From: Acinetobacter venetianus RAG-1 = CIP 110063 | GTDB taxonomy: Bacteria; Pseudomonadota; Gammaproteobacteria; Pseudomonadales; Moraxellaceae | Reading direction: 5' to 3' | Assembly: GCF_000368585.1 (NCBI RefSeq) | Contig: NZ_KB849559.1 | Location: 82,881-146,880, forward strand | Length of the DNA: 64,000 nt | Shown here: piece after piece, positions 47,452 to 57,278 of the stretch | Numbering within the stretch: the stretch's first letter is position 1 | Layout: every line of letters begins with the position of its first letter | Notes under the pieces: model-generated | What the model saw: only the letters and a program-made list of their open reading frames with translations | Told to the model about the DNA's origin: nothing | The model's database searches: none | Position numbers and translations under genes: made by a program

Positions 47452-48021
47452 ATGGGTGCAAGTTCTGCGCTAATTTTTGGTGTTTTGATCAATGTTGCAA
47501 TTTTATTGGTCTTTTTCCGTTTTTTAATGCAATTGGCGGCAGTAAGTCCTTACAACCCTGTGGTGCTTTCGACAGTGAAAGCCACCAAGGTTGTAGACGT
47601 TTTTAGTCGTATTTTTCCAACAGTAGGCAAGGGCCGTGTCAATTTGGCTGCTGTAGCACTGTTGGTTGTTCTTTACTTACTGAAAATATTTGGTTTGATG
47701 TATTTGTCAGGGCAAATGCCACATAGTGCAGTTTATCTGGTGATCACAACCTTTGTGACCATGATTCAAGATTTGATTCGTTTCTGTCGTTATTTGATTT
47801 TTGCAACCATTATTTTAAGTTGGGTAGTGATGTTTACACAAACTCGCTCTCCTTATATTGAAGTGATTCAAGAGCTTGCAGAACCATTACTTGCGCCTTT
47901 CCGTCGTTTACTACCAAACATGGGCATGATCGATTTGTCTCCAATTTTGGCATTCTTGGCATTATATGTTGCTGAAATTTTAATGAATGAAGCCGCTAAG
48001 GTGTTATTAACAGGTCTTTAA
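47452..48021 (+). CDS. yggT: YggT family membrane protein
   Basis: 189 residues in two YggT repeats, each with a conserved amphipathic motif: RFLMQLAAVSPYNPVVLSTVKATKVVDVFSRIFP and VMFTQTRSPYIEVIQELAEPLLAPFRRLLPNMGMIDLSPILAFLAL. About four to five membrane helices. E. coli YggT is linked to osmotic stress tolerance; mechanism unknown. Co-transcribed with proC and ended by a strong terminator. Confidence 0.92.
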   Translation: MGASSALIFGVLINVAILLVFFRFLMQLAAVSPYNPVVLSTVKATKVVDVFSRIFPTVGKGRVNLAAVALLVVLYLLKIFGLMYLSGQMPHSAVYLVITTFVTMIQDLIRFCRYLIFATIILSWVVMFTQTRSPYIEVIQELAEPLLAPFRRLLPNMGMIDLSPILAFLALYVAEILMNEAAKVLLTGL

Positions 48022-48034
48022 TTGGTTTGAAAAT

Positions 48035-48072
48035 AAAAAAAGGGACTGTGTTCAACACAGTCCCTTTTTTTA
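48035..48072. terminator. bidirectional terminator
   Basis: AGGGACTGTGT (48041-48051), TCA loop, ACACAGTCCCT (48055-48065), an 11-bp perfect stem with A-run before and T-run after; shared by yggT and the convergent polA. Confidence 0.94.
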
Positions 48073-48081
48073 GCTTATATG

Positions 48082-50847
48082 TTAGTGGGCCGCGTCCCAG
48101 TTTAGACCTTGTCCGACTTCAACGACAAACGGCACTGAAATTTCTAATACAGATTGCATAACTTCAGCAACTTGCTTAGAAAGTTCATCTGCAATCGCTG
48201 CATCTGCTTCAAAGACCAATTCATCATGTACTTGTAATAACAGCTTGGCTTGATCTTTCGGTAGCATTTTATCGACTGCGATCATCGCTAGTTTAATGAT
48301 ATCCGCTGCACTGCCTTGGAGTGGTGCATTAATTGCTGCACGTTCAGCCGCTTGTTTAATCATTTTATTGCTTGCCAAAATATCAGGTGTATACAGACGA
48401 CGACCTAAAATCGTTTCGACAAAACCTTGTTCACGCGCAATCTGACGTGTACGTTCCATATAGTCCAAAACACCTGGATAGCGTTGGAAGTAACGCGCAA
48501 TATAGCTACGTGATTCTTCGCGAGTAAAACCAAGTTGGCGAGTTAAGCCAAACTCAGACATGCCATAAAGTAGACCAAAGTTGACGGCTTTGGCTTGACG
48601 ACGTTGATCATTGGTCACATCTTCAATGGCGATACCTAGAACTTCAGATGCTGTACGGCGATGCACATCTTGACCTTGTTGGAAAGCATGGACTAAAGCA
48701 TCGTCTTGAGAAAAATGTGCCATTAAACGCAATTCGATTTGTGAATAATCGGCTGCTAATAATACGCGTCCTTCAGGTGCAATAAAGGCTCTACGAATCT
48801 GACGGCCAATGGGTGTGCGGATTGGAATATTTTGTAAGTTTGGATCAGTTGAAGACAAACGACCTGTCGCTGTGAGTGCTTGATGGTAGCTAGTATGCAC
48901 ACGATGTGTTGAATCATGTGATTGCTCAACTAAGCGATCTGTATAGGTGTTTTTAAGTTTCGCCAACCCACGATGTTCTAAAATAACTTCCGCTAGTGGG
49001 TGCTCTATTTTCTCTAAGATACTTTCACTGGTGCTGTATTGACCAGTGGCAGTTTTTTTGCCACCTTTGAGGCCGAGACGATCAAACAGAACTTCACCCA
49101 CTTGTTTAGGTGAAGCGATATTAAAAGCTTCACCTGCAAGTTCAGTCGCTTGATTCTCAAGTGTTTGCATCGTTTCAGAAAACTCGACACTGAGTTGATC
49201 AAGAAATTGATGATCTAATTTAATCCCATCTTCTTCCATTCCTGTCAAAACGCGAGCCACAGGCATTTCAATGTTATGGAGGATATTGACCAGTTCAGGA
49301 TGACTTTTAAGTTTTGCTGAGAGTACTTCATATAAACGATAGGTCACATGGGCATCTTCGGCTGCGTAATGTGCTGCAATTTCGAGTTCAATCTGATTAA
49401 AGGTTTTTTGCTTTGCACCTTTACCAGCGATTTGCTCAAAAGTTGTCGTGAGATGACTGAGATAAACTCGTGCCACATCATCCATACCATGTCGAGTTGC
49501 AGCCGCATTGAATACATATGAAGCGAGCATGGTATCGAAATACCAACCTTGAATATGAATGCCATGGTTAGCAAAGATATGTGCATCATATTTTAAATGA
49601 TGACCAATTTTTCTGACGTTGTCATTTTCAAGAATGGCTTTAATTTGAGCGAGAACTTGCTCACGATTAAGCTGTTCAGGTGCGCCTTCATAGTCATGTG
49701 CCACAGGTACGTAATAGGCATCATTCGCATCAAAGGCGATAGAAAAACCAACCAATTCCGCAAAGCGATAATCGAGATTGGTGGTTTCTGTATCAATTGC
49801 AAAGTGATCAGCTTGCTGCATTCGGTCGAACAATACATTCCAATCTTGCTGGGTGAGCACCGTATGATAGGTGGCTGTACCGAGTTGATCATCTTGACTA
49901 GAAAGATTGGCATGATCTTCGGTGACAACTTGCTCAGTTTTTTGTTCTGCTTTGACGATACTTTTTGAAGTTTGTTGATATGCAGAACTGTTTGGATTAT
50001 TCGGATGATCCAAAGACTGTAATTGATTACGGAATTCTAGTTCAGTGTAAAGATCACGGAGTTGATCGACGTTTGGATTGGCAAGTTTAAGATCATGCCA
50101 ATCTAAAGCTAAATCAAGATCGCAGACAATGCTGGCCAACTGATGATCAATTTTGATGTTGTCTAAATTATCTTTAATATTTTGGCTAATTTTGCCTTTA
50201 AGCTGATCAACATTGGCGATGATATTGTTTAATGAGCCATATTCAGTCAGGAGTTTTGCTGCTGTTTTTGCACCAACACCTGGTACTCCCATGATGCCAT
50301 CAGAGGCATCACCCATGAGGGTGAGATAATCGATAATTTGATGTGGATGCACCCCAAATTTTTCTAAAACACCTGCTTCATCGAGTACACGTTCTTTAAA
50401 ACTATCTTCAAGTTTCACATGCTCATTGACTAACTGCGCCATATCTTTGTCACCTGTTGAGATGAGCACATGATGACCTTCCGAGAGTGCACGTTTGGTA
50501 AGTGTTCCAATAATATCATCTGCTTCAGCACCCGGCAGACTGTATAAAGGAATGCCTAGAGCTTTAATTAATGCATGTAAATATGGGATTTGTTGAGACA
50601 ATTCCTCAGGCATGCTTGGGCGATCGCCTTTATAAATCGGCGATAATTTATGACGAAATGTTGGCTCAGGTGTATCGAAAATAACTGCCATGTGCGTCGG
50701 TTGAGTACGGCGCATCAATTTTTGGATTGCAGAAATTGCACCACGAATTGCGTTGGTGTGTAAGCCAGTAGATGTTGTTAATGGCGGCAGAGCGTGAAAA
50801 GCACGAAATAAAAAATATGACCCGTCAACCAAGACAAAAGGTGGCAT
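48082..50847 (-). CDS. polA: DNA polymerase I
   Basis: 921 residues with all three domains. 5' nuclease: LVDGSYFLFRAFHALPPL, STGDKDMAQLV, YLTLMGDASDGIMGVPGVGAKTA. 3'-5' exonuclease with intact acidic site FAIDTETTNLDYR and KIGHHLKYDAH. Polymerase: TGRLSSTDPNLQNIP, LAADYSQIELRLMAH, RRQAKAVNFGLLYGMS and LQVHDELVFE. Proofreading residues are therefore retained. Monocistronic; transcription leaves toward yggT. Confidence 0.98.
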   Translation of the reverse strand: MPPFVLVDGSYFLFRAFHALPPLTTSTGLHTNAIRGAISAIQKLMRRTQPTHMAVIFDTPEPTFRHKLSPIYKGDRPSMPEELSQQIPYLHALIKALGIPLYSLPGAEADDIIGTLTKRALSEGHHVLISTGDKDMAQLVNEHVKLEDSFKERVLDEAGVLEKFGVHPHQIIDYLTLMGDASDGIMGVPGVGAKTAAKLLTEYGSLNNIIANVDQLKGKISQNIKDNLDNIKIDHQLASIVCDLDLALDWHDLKLANPNVDQLRDLYTELEFRNQLQSLDHPNNPNSSAYQQTSKSIVKAEQKTEQVVTEDHANLSSQDDQLGTATYHTVLTQQDWNVLFDRMQQADHFAIDTETTNLDYRFAELVGFSIAFDANDAYYVPVAHDYEGAPEQLNREQVLAQIKAILENDNVRKIGHHLKYDAHIFANHGIHIQGWYFDTMLASYVFNAAATRHGMDDVARVYLSHLTTTFEQIAGKGAKQKTFNQIELEIAAHYAAEDAHVTYRLYEVLSAKLKSHPELVNILHNIEMPVARVLTGMEEDGIKLDHQFLDQLSVEFSETMQTLENQATELAGEAFNIASPKQVGEVLFDRLGLKGGKKTATGQYSTSESILEKIEHPLAEVILEHRGLAKLKNTYTDRLVEQSHDSTHRVHTSYHQALTATGRLSSTDPNLQNIPIRTPIGRQIRRAFIAPEGRVLLAADYSQIELRLMAHFSQDDALVHAFQQGQDVHRRTASEVLGIAIEDVTNDQRRQAKAVNFGLLYGMSEFGLTRQLGFTREESRSYIARYFQRYPGVLDYMERTRQIAREQGFVETILGRRLYTPDILASNKMIKQAAERAAINAPLQGSAADIIKLAMIAVDKMLPKDQAKLLLQVHDELVFEADAAIADELSKQVAEVMQSVLEISVPFVVEVGQGLNWDAAH

Positions 50848-51035
50848 TGTGCAAATCCTTATTATGAACTGATGCGTATTTTACGTGAAAAAGTCATGCC
50901 TGTCTTATTTCGAGGTGGATCAATACGACTTGCCATGTCGTCTAAAAATTGCAGAATTTTGTATGTAAAGTGGGTTGCTTATGGACTGATCAAGTAATAT
51001 AGCTGCAATGAAGTTATATGAACTGATATAAGTCC

Positions 51036-53894
51036 ATGTATAAAAAAGATAAACAGGGAATTGTCATTGTCTTGGTTGCTTTGACTGTGTTGTTGGGTTG
51101 CGCAATTGCATTTAGATGGCAAGGTATTGTCGTTGCTTCAGCAATTGGACTAACCGTTGCAATTGTGCACATACTCTCGGAAATTCATCAGCGTTTGCAG
51201 CAGCTTGAACGCACTGCACCGAGCTATTTTGCCCAATCAACGAGCATTACTTCGCAAAAGTTGGTGATCTATGCATCTGCATTAGTTACTTTATTTGCTT
51301 ATGCCAATACATGGATGTGGTTGGCGGGTGGGGCTTTATTGGTTCTGATGTTGTGCTTGATTCAAACCATCAGTTCATTTCAGACACGTTTATTGCATTT
51401 AGAACAATACGTGACACATTCTGCTGAAACTAAGATGCCAACGCCTCAGGCTTCTATTGATGATCAAAATCTTGAATTAGCACCAACCTATACCTCAAAT
51501 GAGCTTACAAATGATCAACATCCGATGTGGATGCAAGCTGATCAAGCGATTCCACAAAAACAAACCAATGAAAGTCTAATTTCTGAAGACTCTGAAACGA
51601 AATTAAAACAACCTGCTTGGTGGCAACCTGCAATCGACTGGATGATTCATGGTAATCCGATTTTAAGAGTCGCCGTCGCTGTGTTGATGGTGGGAGTCGT
51701 TTTATTATTACGTTTTGCCAGTGAGCATTGGCAGCTTAGTTTGGGCGTGAAGCTGGGGTTTATTGCCAGTGCAGGGATTGTGACGACTATTGCTGGTTAT
51801 TGGTTGCAAAAAAAGAATCAACTATTTGCGGTCGCATTGCAGGGGCTTGGTTTAGCTGTTGTGTTTCTGACACTTATTTTTTCACATCATTTCGCTGTAA
51901 TTTCCAATCTAAGTACAGCCAGTACTTTATTTGTCATTTTATTATTGGCAACAGTTTACCTAAGCTTAAGGCAACAAGCATTGTATTTGGCAATGTTGGC
52001 GTTAACTATGGCTTATCTTGCGCCATTGCTTATTCCACAAAATCATCCTGATGTGATTTTCTTGTTTGGCTATTACTTCTTGATCAATTTAGCCGTGGCT
52101 GCGGTTAATTTTATTCAACCTTGGAAAATCCTGCACCAAATTGCATTTTTTGCCACGATGTTTATTGGCGGCACAACGATTGGGATTTATGCAGAGACGC
52201 ATCAATTCGATACTTTAGACTGGATTTTATGGTTGCATATCGGATTATTTATTTGGTTGAGTATTCGATATAGCCAATTGATGCTACGTGCTCAAAACCA
52301 AATTAAAGAGGTAGAACCTAAAGCCCAACGTTTGCAGCCTATCTTAGACGTTGGATTGATTTTCAGTGTGCCTGTATTGGGTTTTTCACTACACGCCTAT
52401 CTGATGCATAACTCAACACAGGCACTTACGATTGGAGCTGCTGTTCTAAGTTTAACTTATACTTTGTTGCATGTTTGGATTAAACGTCAGCATCCACAAC
52501 TTTCGATCTTGGCAAAAAGCTTTTTTATTCTTGCCATGGTGTTTACTGCACTGATTTTCCCACTCGCGAAAGGGGCACATTGGACATCTGTGGGTTGGGT
52601 GATTCAGGGCACGGCACTGATTGTTTGGGGAGTGACCGAACGTTATCGTTTAAGTCGTTATCTTGGTGTAGCTTTGGTGTTACTCAGCTCAGTCGCATTG
52701 TTATTCCAAGCTTGGTCAAATGATCATTTCCCGATTTTAAGTACTGTTATTTATGCTTCGGCTCAATTTATTTCGGCTTTCTACTTATTGCATTATCAAG
52801 AAGTTGAAAAATATTTCAGTGCACGCATGTTGAGTGGTGTTTTCCTCGCTTTAGGTATGTATGCAGGCGCGGTTGCAGGTGTTGAGTATCTGCATTGGCA
52901 ACATTATGGCTTAAGTCCTTACTTGATGATCTCAACTCTCTGTTTGGCCTTATTTAGTTTGGTTGTTCAGTTCAAATCAAGGATGCAATGGCATAACGTA
53001 CAGCTGATTCTGTTGAGTGGATTGTTATTTTTATTGTACGGAGAGAGCTTTGCTGCAAATGTCTATGTAATTTGGCATTGGCCGAGTGCTTTAACGCAAA
53101 TAACGTTTGCCGTAACGGCGATTGTTCTTGCAGGTACATTGATCAGTTTGCAATCGACGTCATCAAAAACATTACTCATGATCGGTGCGACTCTGCTATG
53201 GCTAAGTTTAGCAATCATTGGTTTAGCGATTTTCCCAATCATTCCTATTGTTGCCTTGGCGATAGTCCCTGCTGTGTACGGACTGTGGTTATTTTATTCC
53301 AATAGAATCCAACAACTTCAGCAGCTCCCGATTTGGTGTCTCACTTTATTTTGGCTGGTGATTGTGAATATTGATCCATATTCAGCAACACAATTCTATT
53401 TCTTACCAGTGCTGAACCTAACAGACTTATTGAGCTTGTTGATGTTCATCGGTGTGCTCTGGGTAATTTACCATCATGATTTCAGTGCTGACCCATCAAT
53501 TGAGTGGGGTTTTAAAGTAGCGACGATTTTGACAGGTTTATTTGTACTGAGCAGTGTTGTTGTGCGTGCAATGCATCATTATCTTGGAACACCATTATGG
53601 GGTGGTGCAATTTGGTCAAATGGTGATGTTCAGCTGAGTTTGACGTTACTCTGGGTAATTTTGGCATTCATCCTAATGACTTTTTCCAGTCGTCGTCATA
53701 TTCGCCAAATTTGGTTTGTCGGTGCGGCGCTATTGGGAATTGTGGTGTTAAAACTATTGTTATTAGACTTATCGCAAAGCGGAACTTTAACTCGAGTGAT
53801 TTCATTTATTGGATCGGGTATCGTCATGCTGGTGATTGCATATTTAGCGCCTTTACCTCCGACCTTGAGTGAAAATAAAAAGAGAGCTGATTAG
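51036..53894 (+). CDS. DUF2339 multi-spanning membrane protein
   Basis: A 952-residue inner-membrane protein with more than 20 hydrophobic segments. Two helices lie at the N-terminus, then a charged, Gln/Glu-rich cytoplasmic stretch (about 100-200), then a long membrane domain starting with GNPILRVAVAVLMVGVVLLLRFASEHW, a hallmark of DUF2339. No enzymatic motif seen. Function unknown. It is transcribed alone and its 3' end overlaps the end of the convergent mscS-type gene by 4 bp. Confidence 0.86.
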   Translation: MYKKDKQGIVIVLVALTVLLGCAIAFRWQGIVVASAIGLTVAIVHILSEIHQRLQQLERTAPSYFAQSTSITSQKLVIYASALVTLFAYANTWMWLAGGALLVLMLCLIQTISSFQTRLLHLEQYVTHSAETKMPTPQASIDDQNLELAPTYTSNELTNDQHPMWMQADQAIPQKQTNESLISEDSETKLKQPAWWQPAIDWMIHGNPILRVAVAVLMVGVVLLLRFASEHWQLSLGVKLGFIASAGIVTTIAGYWLQKKNQLFAVALQGLGLAVVFLTLIFSHHFAVISNLSTASTLFVILLLATVYLSLRQQALYLAMLALTMAYLAPLLIPQNHPDVIFLFGYYFLINLAVAAVNFIQPWKILHQIAFFATMFIGGTTIGIYAETHQFDTLDWILWLHIGLFIWLSIRYSQLMLRAQNQIKEVEPKAQRLQPILDVGLIFSVPVLGFSLHAYLMHNSTQALTIGAAVLSLTYTLLHVWIKRQHPQLSILAKSFFILAMVFTALIFPLAKGAHWTSVGWVIQGTALIVWGVTERYRLSRYLGVALVLLSSVALLFQAWSNDHFPILSTVIYASAQFISAFYLLHYQEVEKYFSARMLSGVFLALGMYAGAVAGVEYLHWQHYGLSPYLMISTLCLALFSLVVQFKSRMQWHNVQLILLSGLLFLLYGESFAANVYVIWHWPSALTQITFAVTAIVLAGTLISLQSTSSKTLLMIGATLLWLSLAIIGLAIFPIIPIVALAIVPAVYGLWLFYSNRIQQLQQLPIWCLTLFWLVIVNIDPYSATQFYFLPVLNLTDLLSLLMFIGVLWVIYHHDFSADPSIEWGFKVATILTGLFVLSSVVVRAMHHYLGTPLWGGAIWSNGDVQLSLTLLWVILAFILMTFSSRRHIRQIWFVGAALLGIVVLKLLLLDLSQSGTLTRVISFIGSGIVMLVIAYLAPLPPTLSENKKRAD

Positions 53895-53900
53895 CTCTCT
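53871..53900 (-). terminator. hairpin spanning two convergent stop codons
   Basis: AGAGAGCT (53881-53888), GATT, AGCTCTCT (53893-53900). The A-rich left flank gives TTTTTATTTTC on the minus strand, a proper terminator for the channel gene, lying within the DUF2339 coding region. The plus side has only TTT. Confidence 0.75.
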
Positions 53901-54808
53901 TTACCTTCAAGTTTCAATGCTTTCTGATTCGCATATTGGTCTATTTCATCATTTGCCAAAGGTTGAGGTCGGTCAATTAGCCCCATCTTCGGTACTGGAA
54001 TCTCAATTTCATTATCAAGGAAACCGTTACGGATGCGTTCCTGCATTTCATCCCGCACTTGAATATAGTTTTCTTGACGACACCAGACCGCAAAAAGGAT
54101 CTCAATCGATGACTCTTTAAATGCTGTAACAGTCACTGCAGGTTTAGGATCATCCATTACATATGGGTATCTATTTGCAACATCTAACAGTACTTGTCTA
54201 ACTTTGATGATGTCTTCATGGAAATTGATGGCAAGCGTAATTGGAATACGTCGAATTGGATATTTGGATAAATTCATGACTGGGGTTCGAATGAGTTGTT
54301 CGTTTGGTAGTCGAATATAAACATTATCGAGGGTGAGTAATTTTACGGATAATAGATCAATTGAGATGACTTCACCTTCAATTGTTTGTCCGCGAATCAA
54401 GGTAATCTGAATGGTATCTCCAACCTCAAAAGAACCCTCACCAATCAAGAATAATCCACTAATTAAGTTAGAGGCAGAAGTTTGAGAAGCGAAACCCAAA
54501 GCCACAGTTAAGATACCCGCTGCACCCAAGAAGACACTGATTTTAAATCCTGCTTCTCTCAAGCTGGTCATGATGAAGAGTAGGAAAATAAAGTAGAAAA
54601 TACCTCTACGCCATAATAAGCGTTGATGTGCATTAAAGCGGCTACCAATCGTTCGAATAAATGCATTCGATATCAAACGTGCGATGACAAAGCCGATAAA
54701 GCACAGAATCACGGCAACAGTGATTTCACTGAGTCGTTCTAAATTAATATTGGTAAAGATGCCAGTAAAGCTAGATGCGACATCCTTAGGAATATTGGTT
54801 TGCGCCAT
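53891..54808 (-). CDS. MscS-family mechanosensitive channel
   Basis: A 305-residue small-conductance channel of the inner membrane. Three helices: about 28-48, 67-88 and the pore-lining third helix around AAGILTVALGFASQTSASNLISGLFL (about 95-120), where the Gly/Ala packing and the Gln-Thr-kink pattern resemble MscS TM3. The beta domain follows with FEVGDTIQI and GEVISIDLLSVKL. It opens under membrane tension. A 9-nt gap to the upstream gene indicates an operon. Confidence 0.9.
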   Translation of the reverse strand: MAQTNIPKDVASSFTGIFTNINLERLSEITVAVILCFIGFVIARLISNAFIRTIGSRFNAHQRLLWRRGIFYFIFLLFIMTSLREAGFKISVFLGAAGILTVALGFASQTSASNLISGLFLIGEGSFEVGDTIQITLIRGQTIEGEVISIDLLSVKLLTLDNVYIRLPNEQLIRTPVMNLSKYPIRRIPITLAINFHEDIIKVRQVLLDVANRYPYVMDDPKPAVTVTAFKESSIEILFAVWCRQENYIQVRDEMQERIRNGFLDNEIEIPVPKMGLIDRPQPLANDEIDQYANQKALKLEGKES

Positions 54809-54817
54809 ATCAACCTC

Positions 54818-55639
54818 TTAAAAGAATGAATCAAACATATTGAATAAGTTACCACCTGGTGCACGTGGTGGATGGACATAGGTCACAGCCCCAGCTTGGG
54901 TTGGTGTTTTATTCTCAATACGAATGCGCGCGGGTTGATCTGCCCCTTCATAATACACTTTGATTTGAGAAGTCCAGAGTCTGCCTGTTTCTTCACTATA
55001 AAATAACGGTAGTGCAGGGACGGGAACATTCATACGATCAAACCGTAATTGATGTTGACTAATGTTGTGGAATTCAATCGGAGTAACTGCTCTAAAAGCA
55101 CGTGGCTTTAACAGATTTAAATCAGTGCGACCATCGACAGACGTTGCATAGCAGATTTCACCATGTTGAGCATCTTTACCAAACCAAGTGTCTTTCGGTT
55201 GGATCACTGGAACTTCAAAAAGAGGCTCTGAAATACCATCAACTAAACCTGCGATCCAAAGAGGCGTGCTGATATACAGTGTTCCTCGCTGCCCAGCAGG
55301 AATATAGATCGGATCAACGGGTTTAATCACCACGGAACGATCAGCCAAACGCGGCATTAATAGGAATGAATCATTCGTTTTTTGAAACATGTATCGTTCA
55401 ATGCTGGCGGGTTTTGGCATCGCAAATTCAGTATCGTTTAATACTTGCCAATGTTGCTCGTAATCATGTTGGGTAAAAGGGCGATGATATTCCAAGCGCC
55501 ATTCTTTAATGCCGCGAGTGAGGCGAAATAGCAGCGAACCGAATTGCCAAGCTTTGGCTTGTTGTATTTCAAACTGTTGTTCACCCCACCACTTTAGAGA
55601 GTCGGAATGGGGCATTTCATATTGATTATTTTGAGACAA
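54818..55639 (-). CDS. hypothetical protein paired with an MscS channel (DUF432-like)
   Basis: A 273-residue soluble, beta-rich protein without signal peptide or membrane helix. Features: W-rich N-terminus (LKWWGEQQFEIQQAKAWQFG), KPVDPIYIPAGQRGTLYISTPLWIAG, and a Pro/Gly-rich C-terminal tail ending NLFNMFDSFF. From memory DUF432 proteins are found beside MscS genes and this looks like one, but I could not verify the family. The 9-nt spacing to the channel gene supports a joint function, perhaps a channel accessory. Confidence 0.72.
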   Translation of the reverse strand: MSQNNQYEMPHSDSLKWWGEQQFEIQQAKAWQFGSLLFRLTRGIKEWRLEYHRPFTQHDYEQHWQVLNDTEFAMPKPASIERYMFQKTNDSFLLMPRLADRSVVIKPVDPIYIPAGQRGTLYISTPLWIAGLVDGISEPLFEVPVIQPKDTWFGKDAQHGEICYATSVDGRTDLNLLKPRAFRAVTPIEFHNISQHQLRFDRMNVPVPALPLFYSEETGRLWTSQIKVYYEGADQPARIRIENKTPTQAGAVTYVHPPRAPGGNLFNMFDSFF

Positions 55640-55694
55640 GATGCAAAATTCCTTTGTGAGTATGCTAAACAGACTTCACGCTGTAATCTGCTTA

Positions 55695-55728
55695 GAGTAC
55701 ACTCAACTATCCCTTTCATCATTATAAT
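55695..55728 (+). promoter_or_regulatory. gspE promoter directly before the start codon
   Basis: A perfect -10 box TATAAT (55723-55728) lies 5 nt before the ATG at 55734, so transcription would begin at or next to the start codon. No ribosome site is visible. The -35 region is weak but contains GAGT-AC-ACTC (55695-55704), an inverted repeat that could bind a regulator. Confidence 0.5.
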
Positions 55729-55733
55729 TTGTG

Positions 55734-57224
55734 ATGCAAATACTTAAACAAATACAAATTCCTTATAGTTTTGCGAAAAGACATGGCGTTTTACTACGTT
55801 ATGAAGGTGATCAAGTTTTTATCGTGCGACGGAAGGACACCGCACGTATTGCTTTGCAGGAAGCTCGTCGAATTTTGGGGAAAGCTGCTCATGATCAACT
55901 TTGTACAGATCAAGAGTTCCATGCCTTATTAAGTTCTAGCTATGCTGGCGATACTGGCGAATCTCAACAGGTTGCAGCAGGTTTGGAGGATCATCCTGAT
56001 CTATTGAGTTTGGCAGATCAAGTTCCTGAAGCTGAAGACTTAATGGATCAAGAAGATGATGCGCCGATTGTTCGTTTGATTAATGCGTTATTGTCGGAGG
56101 CAATTCGTGTTAGTGCATCGGATATCCATATTGAAGCCTTTGAAAAGAAGCTTTCTGTACGGTTACGTGTCGATGGTCAATTACGAGAGATCGTGCAACC
56201 GCGCCGTGAACTTGCACCTTTGCTTGTGTCTCGTATCAAAGTGATGGCTAAACTGGATATCGCTGAAAAGCGTGTTCCTCAAGATGGTCGTATTTCTTTA
56301 CGTTTGGCTGGTCGTGAAGTCGATGTGCGTGTATCAACGTTACCATCTTCTCATGGTGAACGTGTGGTGATGCGTTTGCTGGATAAGCAAGCGGGCCGTT
56401 TAAATATGACGCATTTGGGATTAATGCAGAATGACTATGAACGACTGACGCAGTTGGTACATCGTCCACATGGCATCATCTTGGTTACAGGGCCTACGGG
56501 TTCGGGTAAAACGACGACTTTATACGCAGCATTATCTGATCTAAATGATAATACACGTAATATTTTGACAGCCGAAGATCCTATCGAATATCAATTGGAG
56601 GGGATTGGTCAGACACAAGTCAATACCAAGGTTGATATGACCTTTGCGCGTGCGTTAAAAGCAATGTTGCGTCAAGATCCAGATGTGGTGATGGTTGGTG
56701 AGATTCGTGATCTTGAAACTGCTGAAATTGCGGTGCAAGCATCTCTAACAGGTCACTTGGTCTTATCTACACTGCACACCAATACTGCGATTGGTGCGGT
56801 GACGCGTTTGAAAGATATGGGCATTGAACCATTCTTGCTTGCAAGTTCATTAATCGGTGTTATTGCACAACGTCTCGTTCGAACACTTTGTCCTCATTGT
56901 GTGACATGGCGCAAGGCAGATGATTTTGAACGTCAAGTTTTCCAACACTTGAAAGTAGATGAGCATCTAGAGCTACCAGAACCTCATGGTTGCGACAAAT
57001 GCTCTCATGTTGGTTTTAGTGGACGAACAGCGATTTATGAAATTGTGCCTGTTGATGAATCTATGCGTCGTTTAATTCATGGTAATGCAGCTGAATATGA
57101 GTTAGAAAATCATGCTCGACGTCAGGCAGCATCCATTCGTGATGATGGTTTGCTAAAAGTTATGGCAGGTAAAACGACTTTAGAGGAAGTTTTACGTGTC
57201 ACTAACGAAGCTGCGGAAGAATAA
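55734..57224 (+). CDS. gspE: type II secretion ATPase GspE
   Basis: The 496-residue cytoplasmic motor ATPase of type II secretion. Central domain SDIHIEAFEKKLSVRLRVDGQL, Walker A GPTGSGKTT, Asp box (TAEDPIEYQLEGIGQTQVN), Walker B VVMVGEIRDLETAEIAVQASLTGHLVLSTLHTN, and the zinc-binding tetracysteine CPHC...CDKC that separates GspE from PilB-like relatives of other types. A GTG at 55731 is an alternative start. No other gsp gene is in the window, so gspE is separated from any gsp cluster. Confidence 0.92.
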   Translation: MQILKQIQIPYSFAKRHGVLLRYEGDQVFIVRRKDTARIALQEARRILGKAAHDQLCTDQEFHALLSSSYAGDTGESQQVAAGLEDHPDLLSLADQVPEAEDLMDQEDDAPIVRLINALLSEAIRVSASDIHIEAFEKKLSVRLRVDGQLREIVQPRRELAPLLVSRIKVMAKLDIAEKRVPQDGRISLRLAGREVDVRVSTLPSSHGERVVMRLLDKQAGRLNMTHLGLMQNDYERLTQLVHRPHGIILVTGPTGSGKTTTLYAALSDLNDNTRNILTAEDPIEYQLEGIGQTQVNTKVDMTFARALKAMLRQDPDVVMVGEIRDLETAEIAVQASLTGHLVLSTLHTNTAIGAVTRLKDMGIEPFLLASSLIGVIAQRLVRTLCPHCVTWRKADDFERQVFQHLKVDEHLELPEPHGCDKCSHVGFSGRTAIYEIVPVDESMRRLIHGNAAEYELENHARRQAASIRDDGLLKVMAGKTTLEEVLRVTNEAAEE

Positions 57225-57239
57225 GCCAGTTCAAGATTT

Positions 57240-57270
57240 AAAAAAGCATGGTTAACCATGCTTTTTTTAT
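57240..57270. terminator. bidirectional terminator
   Basis: AGCATGG-TTAA-CCATGCT (57245-57262) is a perfect palindrome flanked by A-run and T-run, shared by gspE and the convergent ohr. Confidence 0.92.
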
Positions 57271-57278
57271 CTGAAAAA

